From: Symbiodinium natans | Lineage: Eukaryota > Sar > Dinophyceae > Suessiales > Symbiodiniaceae | Length of the DNA: 52,500 nucleotides | Assembly (NCBI GenBank): GCA_905221605.1 | Contig: CAJNDS010002455.1 | Span: 353,967 to 406,466, forward strand | Direction of reading: 5' to 3' | Notes under the pieces: model-generated | Database searches by the model: none | Told to the model about the DNA's origin: nothing | What the model saw: only the letters and a program-made list of their open reading frames with translations | In this document: piece after piece, positions 41,201 through 51,816 of the stretch | Layout of the letters: each line of letters starts with the position of its first letter | Position numbering within the stretch: position 1 is the first letter of the stretch | Position numbers and translations under genes: made by a program

Positions 41201-42084
41201 GTCGACTCGGAGGGTCTCAACCCAGAGCGCAGCCCCCTTAAGCTCCCTGAAGCAATCTTAGGGGTTTAGGGTTTAGGGTTTAGGGTTTAGGGTTCACGCC
41301 CTCAAAAGCCTGACAAAACCCCCCAAGCACCTCAACCATCCTAAAAAGATAGACCGAAAACTCAAACACCACACTCCCCCAAACCGTAAACCCTAAACCC
41401 TACACTTAAACCCTAAACCCTAAACCCTAAACCCTAAACCCTAGACCCTAGACCCTAAACCCTAAACCTCAAGCCCCAAAACCCAAACTCCGTAGAGCCC
41501 GTTGCCCTGAGATGTGCAAGGCCGTGCATGTTCCGTTCACGTGCCCTCACGTCTCGCATCCCTGACGACCCAGACCCCTGCAGGTTTAGGGTTGGGGTTT
41601 AGGGTTTAGGGTTTAGAATTTTAGGGTTTAGGTTTTTAGGGTTTTTCGGGTTTTTGGGTTTAGGGTTAGGTTCAAGGTTCTTTGTGTTCAGGTTCTTTTC
41701 GGGGTTCAGCGTCTCATGTGCCCCCGGGCCCTAAACCCGAAGCCCGAAGCCCCAAAACCTACCACCTGAAGAACCCCATGTGATCTTCTCTAGGGTTTAG
41801 GGTTTAAGGTTTAGGGTTTCGGGGGTGATCTTGTCGGCTCTTGCTTAACAACCCCCGTATGACGTTCTCTGATATCCTACGAACGGACCCCTAAACCCTA
41901 AACCCTAAACCCTAAACCCTAAACCCTAACCCCTTAACCCTAAACCCTAAACCCTAAACCCTAAACCCTAAACCCTAAACCCTAAACCCGACATGCCCGT
42001 TGGCAGAGTCTCAGTGATCAAAGCTAGTGGTCGAATGCATCGAGACACGACACAGGAAAGCTAGCCCTAACTCCGCCTCTGGAG

Positions 42085-42260
42085 TTTGGGGTTTAGGGTT
42101 TCGGGTTTAGGGTTTAGGGTTTCGGGTTTAGGGTTTAGGGCTTAGGTTAGGGTTTAGGGTTTAGGGTTTAGGGTTTAGGGTTCAGGGTTCAGGGTTCAGG
42201 GTTCAGGGTTTAGGGTTTAGGGCTTAGGGCTTAGGGCTTCGGGTTTAGGGTTTAGGGTTC
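42085..42260 (+). repeat. TTTAGGG array with TTCAGGG, TTTCGGG, CTTAGGG variants
   Basis: G-rich array in which each variant occurs in a short run, indicating repeated local duplication. Followed by ~110 bp of non-repetitive sequence. Confidence 0.92.
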
Positions 42261-42584
42261 CCGAAACTTGGGATTCGAGTTCTCGCGTCGTGCGACGCGC
42301 TAATCCTGCTGAGAGGGTCTTGCAAGTTCGCAAAGTCCAGCTTCGGGCGCTTCGCCCTCTCGAGACCGAACACTACAATCCTAAGCCCTAAAACCTAAAC
42401 CCTAAACCTGAACCCTAAGCCCAGAACCCAGAACCCAGAACCCTAAACCCTAAACCCTAAACCCTACACCCTACACCCTACACCCTAAACCCTAAACCCC
42501 AAAAAACAATCCAAAACCCCCACATCCTGCACTCCGAACCCCTAAGCCCCAACAAATTCCGAAGCTCTAAAAAAAGCCTAAACC

Positions 42585-43170
42585 CTGAAACCCTGAAACC
42601 CTAAACCCTAAACCCTAAACCCTGAAACCCTAAACCCTAAACCCTAAACCCTGAAACCCTGAAACCCTGAAACCCTGAAACCCTGAAACCCTGAAACCCT
42701 GAAACCCTGAAACCCTGAAGCCCTGAAACCCTGAAACCCTGAAACCCTGAAACCCTGAAACCCTGAAACCCTGAAACCCTGAAACCCTGAAACCCTGAAA
42801 CCCTGAAACCCTGAAACCCTGAAACCCTGAAACCCCCTGAAACCCTGAAGCCCTGAAACCCTGAAACCCTGAAGCCCTGAAACCCTGAAACCCTGAACCC
42901 TGAAACCCTGAAACCCTGAAACCTGAACCCTGAAACCTGAAACCCTGAAACCCTAAACCCTGAACCCTGAAACCCTGAAACCCTGAAACCCTGAAACCCT
43001 GAAACCTGAAACCCTGAAACCCTGAAACCCTGAAACCCTGAAACCCTGAAACCCTGAAACCCTGAAACCCTGAAACCTGAAACCCTGAAACCCTGAAACC
43101 CTGAAACCCTGAAACCCTGAAACCCTGAAACCCTGAAACCCTGAAACCCTGAAACCCTAAACCCTAAACC
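42585..43170 (-). repeat. CCCTGAAA octamer array, ~0.58 kb
   Basis: About seventy units of 8-bp CCCTGAAA, one of the longest uniform arrays here, with rare CCTGAAA, CCCTGAA and CCCCCTGAAA slips and CCCTAAA flanks. The unit is not the canonical heptamer, so it must have expanded independently. Confidence 0.95.
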
Positions 43171-43309
43171 CTAAACCCTGAACCCCAAACCCTACAGGGA
43201 CCATGCCATATCGTCATCCCAAGGGACCCTGGGTCCTAAGGTCCTAAGCCCCAGCTGAGTTTTTGTACACCCTGAGTCCCAAACCAACGAGCACCCAAAA
43301 CCCATGGAG

Positions 43310-43485
43310 TTTGGGGTTTCGGGTTTAGGGTGTAGGGTGTAGGGTTTAGGGTTTAGGGTTAGGGTTTAGGGTTTAGGGTTTAGGGTTAGGGTTTAGGGTT
43401 TAGGGTTTAGGGTTTAGGGTTTCGGGTTTCGGGTTTAGGGTGTAGGGTGTAGGGTTTAGGGTTTTGGGTATAGGGTATAGGGTAT
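43310..43485 (+). repeat. TTTAGGG/TTAGGG/TGTAGGG array
   Basis: G-rich array including shortened TTAGGG and TGTAGGG units. Confidence 0.92.
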
Positions 43486-43748
43486 CGCTGAACCATATAG
43501 GACTACATACTTAGCCAACGGTTGAACTTGATCCCTTTCAGGTGTCTTTCTTTAGTAGGATTCAGGGTTTGGGGCTTACGGATGAGTGATTACTGAACTC
43601 AGTCATAGTTGGGTAACATTTTACATGTTTAAGGGTATTTCAACCCAGTAAGGAATAACAAACTAATTTTTTCATATTATCCCAACCAGGAACTAGTGAA
43701 GCTTAGCCTAGTCTTTATTCCTAGGTTTTTGGAGAAGTAAGCATAGGG
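43486..43748. other. AT-rich unique segment
   Basis: About 260 bp, clearly more AT-rich than its surroundings, with no repeats or coding frame. Could be an unrecognised non-autonomous element; terminal repeats not evident. Confidence 0.4.
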
Positions 43749-43880
43749 TAAACCCAAAACCCAAAACCCTAAACCCTAAACCCTAGACCCTAGACCCTAG
43801 ACCCTAAACCCTAAACCCTAAACCCCAAACCCCAAACCCTAAACCCTAAACCCTAAACCCTAAACCCTAAACCCTAACCG
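43749..43880 (-). repeat. CCCTAAA/CCCTAGA/CCCCAAA array
   Basis: C-rich mixed array preceding the island at 43901. Confidence 0.92.
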
Positions 43881-43900
43881 GGCGCATAAGAAGCTTTCAG

Positions 43901-43995
43901 TTCCCAAGCTGCCGGTTTCGAGTGCTGGCCTTATCAGGTGTGCCCTGAGGCGTGCACGCGACTTCACCAGCATAGCCGAAGGAGCCCGAAACTAA
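43901..43995 (+). CDS. Possible terminal exon, unknown protein
   Basis: After GAAGCTTTCAG, phase 1: PKLPVSSAGLIRCALRRARD, then FTSIAEGARN and TAA, the stop formed by the first bases of a CCCTAAA-like repeat. Ordinary composition. Function unknown. Confidence 0.35.
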
Positions 43996-44344
43996 ACCCT
44001 AAACACTGCTGAGCCAACGCACCTAGACCGATTCGGAGCCACAAGAGCCCCAGAATTGTAAGTTGTAAACTCAAAAGGGTTTCGGGTTTCGGGTTTAGGG
44101 GGTGGGGGTTGCTCTGGAAACGGTCTAACATTTCCGTGGCCCCTGACCCACTAGAGGAACCCCTCAGCCGTACACAAAACAGAAGCAGTCCCAGGAAACC
44201 CTGAACCCTGAACCCTAAACCCTAAACCCTAAACCCTAAACCCTAAGCCCTAAATCCTGGGGTTCGGGTTGAGGTCTGGGTTTCGGTTCCGGGCCACAGT
44301 GGAGGCAAGTGCCAGTGACTAGAGCCGAGGGCTGTGTCTCCCTC

Positions 44345-44405
44345 CCCCATCGCGGTTTAGGGTTTAGGGTTTAGGGTTTAGGGTTTAGGGTTTAGGGTTT
44401 AGGGT
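44345..44405 (+). repeat. TTTAGGG array
   Basis: About eight heptamers. 44406-44690 is an AT-rich unique stretch with no supported gene; 44691-44900 has scattered CCCTAAA words. Confidence 0.93.
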
Positions 44406-44899
44406 CGCATAGTGGCAAACATTGTCTTCAGAGTACGGTTTGGGAGGGCTCGGGATGAAAGAGTACACTCGGAACAGTTGAACTCAGAGTAACAAGAATG
44501 TACTTCTGAACTTATTAGTAACGATAAGTAAGAATATTTAAGACAGAAGCAGGACAAAAGACCAAAAACCGGAGTATTTGCTCTTAGGGTGGCCGCAGCT
44601 ACTCTCCCGTCCCCACGCAGAGGTTCATGGCTTAGGGTGTGGGCACTAGAGGGTTTAGGGCTGAAGACATACGAAGCCAGAAGTGCTAAACCCTAGACCC
44701 TAAACCCTAGACCCGAAACCCCAAACTCAAAGCCTCAAAGCCCTAAACCCTAAACCCTACATAGCCTCCAAAACCCCAAAACTCTATTCCCCTGAGCCCT
44801 ATAAACCCTAAAAAACTCATCTCTTACCCGTAAGCTTCGTTGGCTCCTCGTAGTTTCTCCGCCGCCGCGATCGCCGCGATCGCCCCACTTGCGATCTGC

Positions 44900-45145
44900 A
44901 ACCCTAAACCCTAAACCCTAAACCCTAAACCCTAAACCCTAAACCCTAAACCCTAAACCCTAAACCCTAAACCCTAAACCCTAAACCCTAAACCTAACCC
45001 TAAACCCTAAACCCTAAACCCTAAACCCTAAACCCTAAACCCTAAACCCTAAACCCTAAACCCTAAACCCTAAACCCTAAACCCTAAACCCTAAACCCTA
45101 AACCCTAAACCCTAACCCTAAACCCTAAACCCTAAACCACACGTT
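44900..45145 (-). repeat. CCCTAAA array, ~245 bp
   Basis: About 35 heptamers with two 6-bp slips (ACCTAA, CCCTAA). Among the longest canonical arrays in the window. Confidence 0.95.
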
Positions 45146-45225
45146 GCAACGGTGTTCCGGGTTTCAACCCCAAATCCCAAACCCTAAACCCTAAAGCTTA
45201 AGTTCCGGGTTTGGGGGTTTAGGGG

Positions 45226-45312
45226 TAGGAACCTTGAACTTTTTTGGTCATATAGAATCCGACTACATGTAAAAGGTTAACCTTTTTGGGGCTAGGGTCT
45301 TCAGCCCCTAAG
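45226..45312. mobile_element. Family G element, copy 2
   Basis: AACCTTGAACTTTTTTGG at the left and AAAAGGTTAACCTTTTTGGG at the right, related to 26668-26748. Confidence 0.4.
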
Positions 45313-45314
45313 TT

Positions 45315-45395
45315 TAGGGGTTTAGGTTTAGGGTTTAGGGTTTAGGGTTTAGGGTTTAGGGGTTTAGGGTTTAGGGTTTAGGGTTTAGGGTTTAA
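45315..45395 (+). repeat. TTTAGGG array
   Basis: G-rich array directly left of the family H element. Confidence 0.93.
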
Positions 45396-45406
45396 TCGCT
45401 TCCCCC

Positions 45407-45660
45407 TATTACTAAAACCCCCCCCCTAATTTTAAATATTGTTTTTCCCGGGCCCTGCCGGCACCCAGCCCAATACTAAACCTGTTTGGGTTTTAGGGGG
45501 GGAGGGGTTCAGGGCCTTCGCCCTTGAGTTGAGCCATTAGGGGTTTCGGAATTCAGGTTTTAGGATTTAGACCCCCCCTAATTTTAAATATTTTTCGGGC
45601 CCGGCGAATTTCAGAATTAGGGGGGGGGGGGGGGGGGGTGTTAGTATTAGGGGGAAGGGA
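45407..45660. mobile_element. MITE-like family H element, compound
   Basis: Outer inverted repeat CTTCCCCCTATTACTAA and TTAGTATTAGGGGGAAG. Inside, CCCCCCTAATTTTAAATATT occurs at 45419 and again at about 45573, and CCCGGGCCC / GGGCCCGGC words are present. It looks like one element inserted into, or fused with, a relative; a poly-G run lies near the right end. Confidence 0.7.
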
Positions 45661-46060
45661 TTAGGGTTAGTTTAAGGGAAATCTTGTGAGGTTTATAGGG
45701 GGGTTCGGGCTTGAGGAACTAAAGGGCGTTCCCTCCTCAAGGCCTACTAGGGTTTAGGGTTTGGGGTTTAGGGCTTAATCCCTAAACCCTCAACCCTAGA
45801 CCCAGGGCACCTGTGAGGGAGTTTTTCGGATGATGCAACTTGGTTTGAGGGGGTTTAGGGTTCCGGGTTCAGGGTGGAGGGAAGAGAAGCCTGCTAGAAG
45901 CTACCTGAAGTAATTGAACAACCCTGAATCCCTTCAACCCTAAACCTTAAACCTTGAATCTGTGAACCCGGCCCTTAAACTCGTATGACCCCTTTAGTCC
46001 CTAAGTCCTTCTAAGCCAAATTCTGCGAAACCCCAAACTCCGAACACCCAGAGGGCCTTT
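45661..46060. other. Mixed telomere-like words, no gene
   Basis: Includes a G-rich to C-rich junction at 45755-45800 (TTTAGGGCTTAATCCCTAAA). No coding island. Confidence 0.5.
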
Positions 46061-46142
46061 GGCCGGAGCTACCCTAAACCCTAAACCATACCCTAAACCC
46101 TAAACCCTAAACCCTAAATCCTAAACCCTAAACCCTAAACCG

Positions 46143-46214
46143 CGGCTAGCGGCATCTCCGCGGCGTCTGGCAGAGTTCGAGTTGGAAGCGAAACTCTTGG
46201 ACCCGCGCGCATAG
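46143..46214 (+). CDS. Possible exon ending in stop
   Basis: RLAASPRRLAEFELEAKLLD then PRA and TAG, between a CCCTAAA array and the CCCTATAAA array. Helical composition. No clear acceptor (CTGGCAG inside). Weak. Confidence 0.2.
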   Translation, partial: RLAASPRRLAEFELEAKLLDPRA

Positions 46215-46254
46215 CAAGGTCTTACAGCGACTGAGGACGGCTGCCTCGGCATGC

Positions 46255-46440
46255 ACCCTATAAACCCTATAAACCCTATAAGCCCTATAAACTCTATAAA
46301 CCCTATAAACCCTATAAACCCTATAAACCCTATAAACCCCATAAACCCTATAACGCCCTATAAACCCTACAAACCCCATGAACCCTATAAACCCTATAAA
46401 CCCCCTATAAACCCAAAAGACCTATAAACCGTATGAACCC
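46255..46440 (-). repeat. CCCTATAAA nonamer array
   Basis: About eighteen 9-bp units with small variants. The minus-strand Gly-Phe-Ile frame is a repeat artefact, open because 9 is a multiple of three. Confidence 0.93.
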
Positions 46441-46504
46441 TGGCCCCGAAGACCCTGAAACCTGATTTTGGTTCACTTACCCCTTACAAGGTACCGGGTT
46501 TTAG

Positions 46505-46600
46505 GGTTTAGGGTTCAGGGTTTAGGGTTTGGGGTTTAGGGTTTAGGGTTCAGGGTTTAGGGTTTAGGGTTTAGGGTTTAGGGTTTAGGGTTTAGGGCTT
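46505..46600 (+). repeat. TTTAGGG array
   Basis: G-rich array with a few TTCAGGG units. Confidence 0.93.
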
Positions 46601-46687
46601 CTGGGGATGGAGCGATCCCCCTCCTTCCCTTCCTGCCCCTACACCAAACAGGCAAAATCATCTGGAGAACAGCACCCCATGGAACCC

Positions 46688-46845
46688 CGCGACCCTAAAC
46701 CCTAAACCCTAAACCCTAAACCCTAAACCCTAAACCCTAAACCCTAAACCCTGAACCCTGAACCCTGAACCCTGAACCCTGAACCCTGAACCCTGAACCC
46801 TGAACCCTGACCTGAACCCTGAACCCGAAACCCGAAACCCTAAAC
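46688..46845 (-). repeat. CCCTAAA passing into CCCTGAA
   Basis: Seven or eight CCCTAAA units and then about ten CCCTGAA heptamers. A further CCCTAAA block is at 46937-46990. Confidence 0.93.
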
Positions 46846-47257
46846 TCGAACCGGAGTCCCTAAATCCTAAGAGCTGTCCTTGGCAACGTCCTCGGTCAGC
46901 ATTTTAACTTCGAAGGCCCAGGTTGCATTCTGACCCCTAAACCCTAAACCCTAAACCCTAAACCCTAAACCCTAAACCCTAAACCCTAAGCCCTAGTACC
47001 TTGTAAGGGCTCGGTGCATAGGTACCACTCATGCGACATAAATTCTAACCCCTAAAACCCGAAACCGCCCTGAGACCTCAAGCCCACAACCTTCTTATGA
47101 TGAGTGGGTTGCCTGAGCGTCTGCTAAGGAGCCCTAAACCCAAAACCCGTAAACCCTAAACCCTAAACCCTAAACCCTAAACCCTAAACCCTAAACCCTT
47201 CAGGTTTAGGGTTTCAGGTCTTACATGCTCGGGTGCCAGCCTGCAAGAAGTACAAGA

Positions 47258-47372
47258 ACTTTGTAGCCCAGTGGTACCCTTGACCCGTTTTTTTGGTTTA
47301 TGGGCTCCCTTAAAAAAAAACCAACCCAAAAAGGGTGCCCTTATTTAAATATGGTTTCTGGGCTACCAAGAG
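47258..47372. mobile_element. Family B element, copy 4
   Basis: TTTGTAGCCCAGTGGTACCC at the left, GGTTTCTGGGCTACCAAG at the right, GGGTGCCCTTAT in the middle. TTTAGGG/TTTCGGG repeats follow directly. Confidence 0.78.
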
Positions 47373-47827
47373 AAGGTAGGGTTTAGGGTTTAGGGTTTAG
47401 GGTTTCGGGTTTCGGGTTTCGGGTTTAGGGTTTCGGGTTTCGGGTTTAGGGTTTAGGGTTTAACTCAAGGTCAACCCTCAGAGGCTCGGTTTGCGGCCTG
47501 GGATTTCGCGCTTCAGCCGACGAATGAAGCACATTCCCTTTGGCGGAGGAGAAGGGAGAGGTTGAGGGTTTAGGGTTTGAGGGCAAGGAGGGTACTAAAG
47601 CGAACACACCAGAGGAGGAGTTCAAAATCCTCCCCTAAACCCTAAACCCTAAACCCTAAACCCTAGACCCTAAACCCTAAACCCTCATGTATAACATTGG
47701 GACACTAAGGTGGTACCCCTCCCTGGCTTCGGGGACCCGATAGTTTAGGGTTTCGGGTTTCGGGTTTAGGGTTATAAGGGCCACATTCTGAGAATTTCCA
47801 AGAAACCTCTTAGGGGAACATGCTTAG

Positions 47828-47858
47828 GGGTCCAAGTTTTAGGTTAAAACTTGGACCC
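47828..47858. repeat. Perfect 14-bp hairpin at array edge
   Basis: GGGTCCAAGTTTTA and TAAAACTTGGACCC separated by GGT. The right arm runs directly into the CCCCTAAA array, so the hairpin marks an inversion point of the repeat. Confidence 0.85.
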
Positions 47859-48060
47859 TAAACCCCTAAACCCCTAAACCCCTAAACCCCTAAACCCCTA
47901 AACCCCTAAACCTTTAAACCCCTAAACCCCTAAACCCCTAAACCCCTAAACCTCTAAACCCCTAAACCCCTAAACCCATAAACCCCTAAACCCCTAAACC
48001 CCTAAACCCCTAAACCCCTAAACCCCTAAACCCCTACACCCCCAAATACCCCTAAACCCC
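47850..48060 (-). repeat. CCCCTAAA octamer array
   Basis: About 25 units of CCCCTAAA, as at 31096-31375. Confidence 0.95.
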
Positions 48061-48570
48061 AAAACCCCAAAACCAAAAAGGAGCCCCGGAGGGGAACGCC
48101 ATTAATGCTGGTTGTAGAAAGGGTGTAGGGTTCAGGGTTTTGGGTTGAGCCGTAAGGGGTTTAGGGTTTAGGGTTCAGGGTTTAGGGTTCAGGGTTTAGG
48201 GTTCAGGGTTTCGGGTTTAGGGCCCAGGGCCTAAAGGGTTAAGGGTGTAGGGATCCCTGATCTGCTTGTTGGAGGTCCCACCCTCGCCCCTCCTTTCCCC
48301 CTCCTGCTGATGCAAATCCTGCTTGACCCGTGCGGGAGAAGGGGCTCGCTAAGAAAGAAGTGAGCATTTCGAGCTTGTAGTTCGAAGCCCTTAAGAACCC
48401 CAAAACCTACCTCGGACTCCATTTACCTACGCGCAGCTTCGTAGTAACTGCCCTTGACTAGTAATGTATAGGTCGCTTTAATAAACCCCCCCCCCCGGGA
48501 TTGGTTCCGGCGCTGGGTCCAAACAAACTTTGAAAGGGGTCGGGGTGGTAAAAGTAAAGGGGGGGGGGGA
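48061..48570. other. Mixed segment before AGT array
   Basis: TTTAGGG/TTCAGGG block at 48160-48220, then non-repetitive sequence. A 63-codon minus-strand frame (48231-48422) has no recognisable motif. C-run at 48487-48496. Confidence 0.45.
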
Positions 48571-49004
<434 letters not shown>

Positions 49005-49158
49005 GTATTCAGCAGCTCTTTTGTGCCTCCAGCTCTCGCTTTGCGCCACCCTCTCTGCTTTTGAAGCTCTTCTGAATTGGAATGCTCTTTTTTGTTCTTT
49101 TGATGAGCATTCTCTTTTAATTATTGTATGATCCCTCACTCCAAAGGAGTTCTTCGTC

Positions 49159-50557
49159 ATGGCCACTGGCAACGAGGACCTCTCGGGTGTGGCTCTCGCA
49201 GAGGAGTGTCTCTGCTGTCTGTAGTTAGGGTTTAATTAGGGTTTAGGGTTTAACTATGGTTTTAATTACCTAACCAATTAATTAGGGTCTAACTAATTAG
49301 GGTTTGATTAACCCCTAATTAATGAACGTGTATTTCCCCCCCCCCCTAACCTCAGCCCAGGCAGCTCTTCAAGGCGCTCTCCGACTACGCCAGGAAAAGC
49401 AACTCTACAGGGTGGCTGCGACGCTCTCTGCGCTCCACGCGAAGCACTCTGTGGAGGCTCTTTGGGTAACTAATTATGGTGGGTTGAGGGTTTAGGTTTA
49501 GTTCAGGGTTGAGGGTTTAGGATTTAGGGTTTAGGGTTTAGGGTTAGGGTTTAGTGAGGGTTTAGGTTTTAATTAGGGGAGGGCTCAAATGAACCCGGCC
49601 CTGCAGCTGGGTGCAAGAAGTGCTGGCCTCTCTCCTCCTCTTTCGGCAGGGCTCTGAGGGGCAGGATCTCTGGACGGCGGTCTGCGACTGGCTTGGTTGA
49701 GCAGGGTTTTGGGTTAATGAGGGGTTTAATTATTAGGGTAATTGGGGTGTTGTGGTTGATTGAGGGTTAATTTTCAACTTGAGGTCTCTCTGTGACCTGG
49801 CGACTCTCGGTGGAGATGATCTGGTCAATGCTGCACTCTGAGGAGGAGACGGGGGAGGGCATATGGCTTAATTATAGGTTATAGGGTTAAGGGTTTAATA
49901 AGGGTTTTATTGCGGTTCAGGGTTGAGGGTTGAGGGTTGAATTAGGGTTGAGGGTTGAGGGTGCTTAAGGCTTAATTAGTAATTAGCCGGCTCCCGTGAG
50001 GACCGGGCTCTCAGCGATGAGCAGCTGGGGGAGATCTCTCTGAGCATTGCCTGGCTCTGGGACGAGCTCCTAGTCTCTTCGTATCCCTAGCCCTTTCCCT
50101 TAATGAATCCCTAACAGCCCTAATTAAGTCTGCACTCTAATTAAGTCTAAACCCTAACTAAACCCTATCTAATCCCTGAGCCCTGAGCCCTACTTAAACC
50201 CTTGAACCCTGAACCCTAAGTAAACCCATATGAAACTCTAATAATCCCTAAATAAGGTCAGGGCTCCTCTCGCGCGAGTCGGTGGAACTCTTTGAGGGCA
50301 GGAGCCTTCTGAAGACGTATCTGCTCTGCCGTCAGGAGCGGACTCTGTCACATCTCTCTTATCACGCAGAGCCTCTCGACAGGTTTGGCAGGGCTTTTTT
50401 AGGTGTAATGAAGGCTCTTAATGAGGGGTTTCCCTCTTGACTAAGTAAGCCCCACACAATCCCAGGTTTGCCCGGCACTCTGGCCTAGCCTGGAGCCCTC
50501 TGGTGCACTCTGTGTCCTGGCTCTATATGAGAATTCAGTATGGGTTTAGTGATGTGT

Positions 50558-50617
<60 letters not shown>

Positions 50618-51023
50618 GGTTTACGGTTGAAGGTTTAGGGTTAGTTAAACCAGGGTGTACTTGGAGATTCATGGTACTTAGTAGCTATGTATAACTGCAA
50701 TTACTTCTAGCCCACTTATACGCCCCTTTTATAAGTACAGTTATAATTAGTTACTCAGTACCGTGAACCTCCAAGTAGGGTTTCGTCAGGGTTTAAGGTT
50801 TAGGGTTTAGGTAGGCATCTTTTAGTCCAACTCTGCCATCTCCCAGGTGGATTTAGTCCGCGCAGACACTCTTCGCCGAGCTCTGCGTCTGAGCGCTGTG
50901 GCACCTGACCGCTGGCGCTCTCAGGGGCCTGCTGAAGCCTCTGAGCCAGGTGAAGATGCTCCAGCGGAAGCCTCTGATCCGGCTGGAGCCTCTGTGCCAG
51001 CCTCTGAGGCAGCTCAGGAGTGA
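49159..51023 (+). CDS. Eight-exon gene, unknown helical protein
   Basis: Starts ATG (MATGNEDLSGVALAEECL). Exons by frame and splice words: 49159-~49220; 49361-49465 (LYRVAATLSALHAKHSVEAL); 49650-49695 after a pyrimidine-rich tract (GSEGQDLWTAVCDWL); 49784-~49858 (LSVTWRLSVEMIWSMLHSEE); 50001-50080 (DEQLGEISLSIAWLWDELLV); 50257-50382 (ESVELFEGRSLLKTYLLCRQ); 50466-50553 (FARHSGLAWSPLVHSVSWLY); 50847-51023 (DLVRADTLRRALRLSAVAPD, then an Ala/Glu/Pro/Ser-rich tail with TGA). Phases agree at 2-3, 3-4, 5-6, 6-7 and 7-8; 1-2 and 4-5 are unresolved. The product would be Leu/Trp-rich and helical with a disordered C-terminus. No family recognised. CTCT is strikingly frequent in the exons and may reflect an expanded dinucleotide bias. 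Introns carry TTTAGGG-, TTAATTAGGG- and TTGAGGG-type repeats and one family C element. Confidence 0.55.
49222..49340 (+). repeat. TTAATTAGGG-type intronic repeats
   Basis: Telomere-like words with an inserted TAATTA (GGGTTTAATTAGGGTTTAGG), seen only in the 49-51 kb gene. They differ from repeats elsewhere in the window. Confidence 0.75.
50560..50632 (+). repeat. TTGAGGG heptamer array
   Basis: About nine TTGAGGG units in the last intron, a heptamer variant with its own local expansion. Confidence 0.92.
50665..50777. mobile_element. Family C element, copy 3
   Basis: TACTTGGAGATTCATGGTAC at the left, GTACCGTGAACCTCCAAGTA at the right. Contained in the intron between 50553 and 50847. Confidence 0.8.
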
Positions 51024-51057
51024 AGGATCCTCTTGCTCGGCTTCTCTAGGGCTTTGG

Positions 51058-51232
51058 GTTGAACCCTAAACCCTAAACCCTAAAACCTAAACCCTAAACC
51101 CTTATCCCTAAACCCTAAACCCTAATCAAACCTTAAGCCCTCAAACCCTAAACCCTAAACCCTAAACCCTAAACCCTAATTACCCTAAGCCCCAAACCCT
51201 AAACCCTGTTTAGGGTTTAGGGTTAATTAGGG
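51058..51232 (-). repeat. CCCTAAA block with terminal palindrome
   Basis: C-rich array ending in CCCTAAACCCTGTTTAGGG, where orientation flips to TTTAGGG at about 51209. Confidence 0.88.
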
Positions 51233-51242
51233 TAAGCTCTCA

Positions 51243-51325
51243 ATGCTCTCTGAAGCCTCGGAGCATGGACCTGTGGCCTCTCCGGAGGCGTTTTTGTTGA
51301 CTCTCTCGCTCAGTGGCTCGGCTTG
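51243..51325 (+). CDS. Small open frame (27 codons)
   Basis: MLSEASEHGPVASPEAFLLT, then LSLSGSA and TGA. The composition resembles the tail of the preceding gene, so it may be a relic or an exon. Low confidence. Confidence 0.2.
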
Positions 51326-51604
51326 AGGCCGTAACCCTAAAATTAAAACCCAAAGAAAACCCTAAGTAAACTATAATTTGGGGGGATTGGGGTTGCTGTT
51401 GACAGGGTTTAATTGGGTTTTCATTTTTTTAAGCACCCCTCAAGCCTAGTTAGAGTTTCTCCAGAACACCTGAGTAGCCCTCCAGCCCTAAGTCAGGCTC
51501 TAAGTAAACCTCAAGCCTCAGAGCCGGCGAGCTGAGACTGTGCAAGCACGACTCTCTGTGCTCGTGCGAAAGAAACAAGTGCCTTTCTCTCATTGCAGCC
51601 CAGT

Positions 51605-51727
51605 CTACTTGGAGGTTCATGGTACTTACTGACCAGTTATAACTGTACTTATGACTGTACTTATAATCACACTAATTAAATAAGTCGGGACTTATAAGTC
51701 AGTACGTATTTGCCATGAACCTCCAAG
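51605..51727. mobile_element. Family C element, copy 4
   Basis: TACTTGGAGGTTCATGGTAC at the left, GCCATGAACCTCCAAGC at the right; AT-rich interior with CAGTTATAACTG. Lies between a GCAG acceptor-like site (51597) and the next coding segment. Confidence 0.8.
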
Positions 51728-51816
51728 CAAAGCTTGAGCAAACCTCTGACATGTGCTTTCTGCAGGTTATCTTCTGAGTTTTGGCAGTCGTAGCCCCTCT
51801 CGACCTTTGTTCGCTC

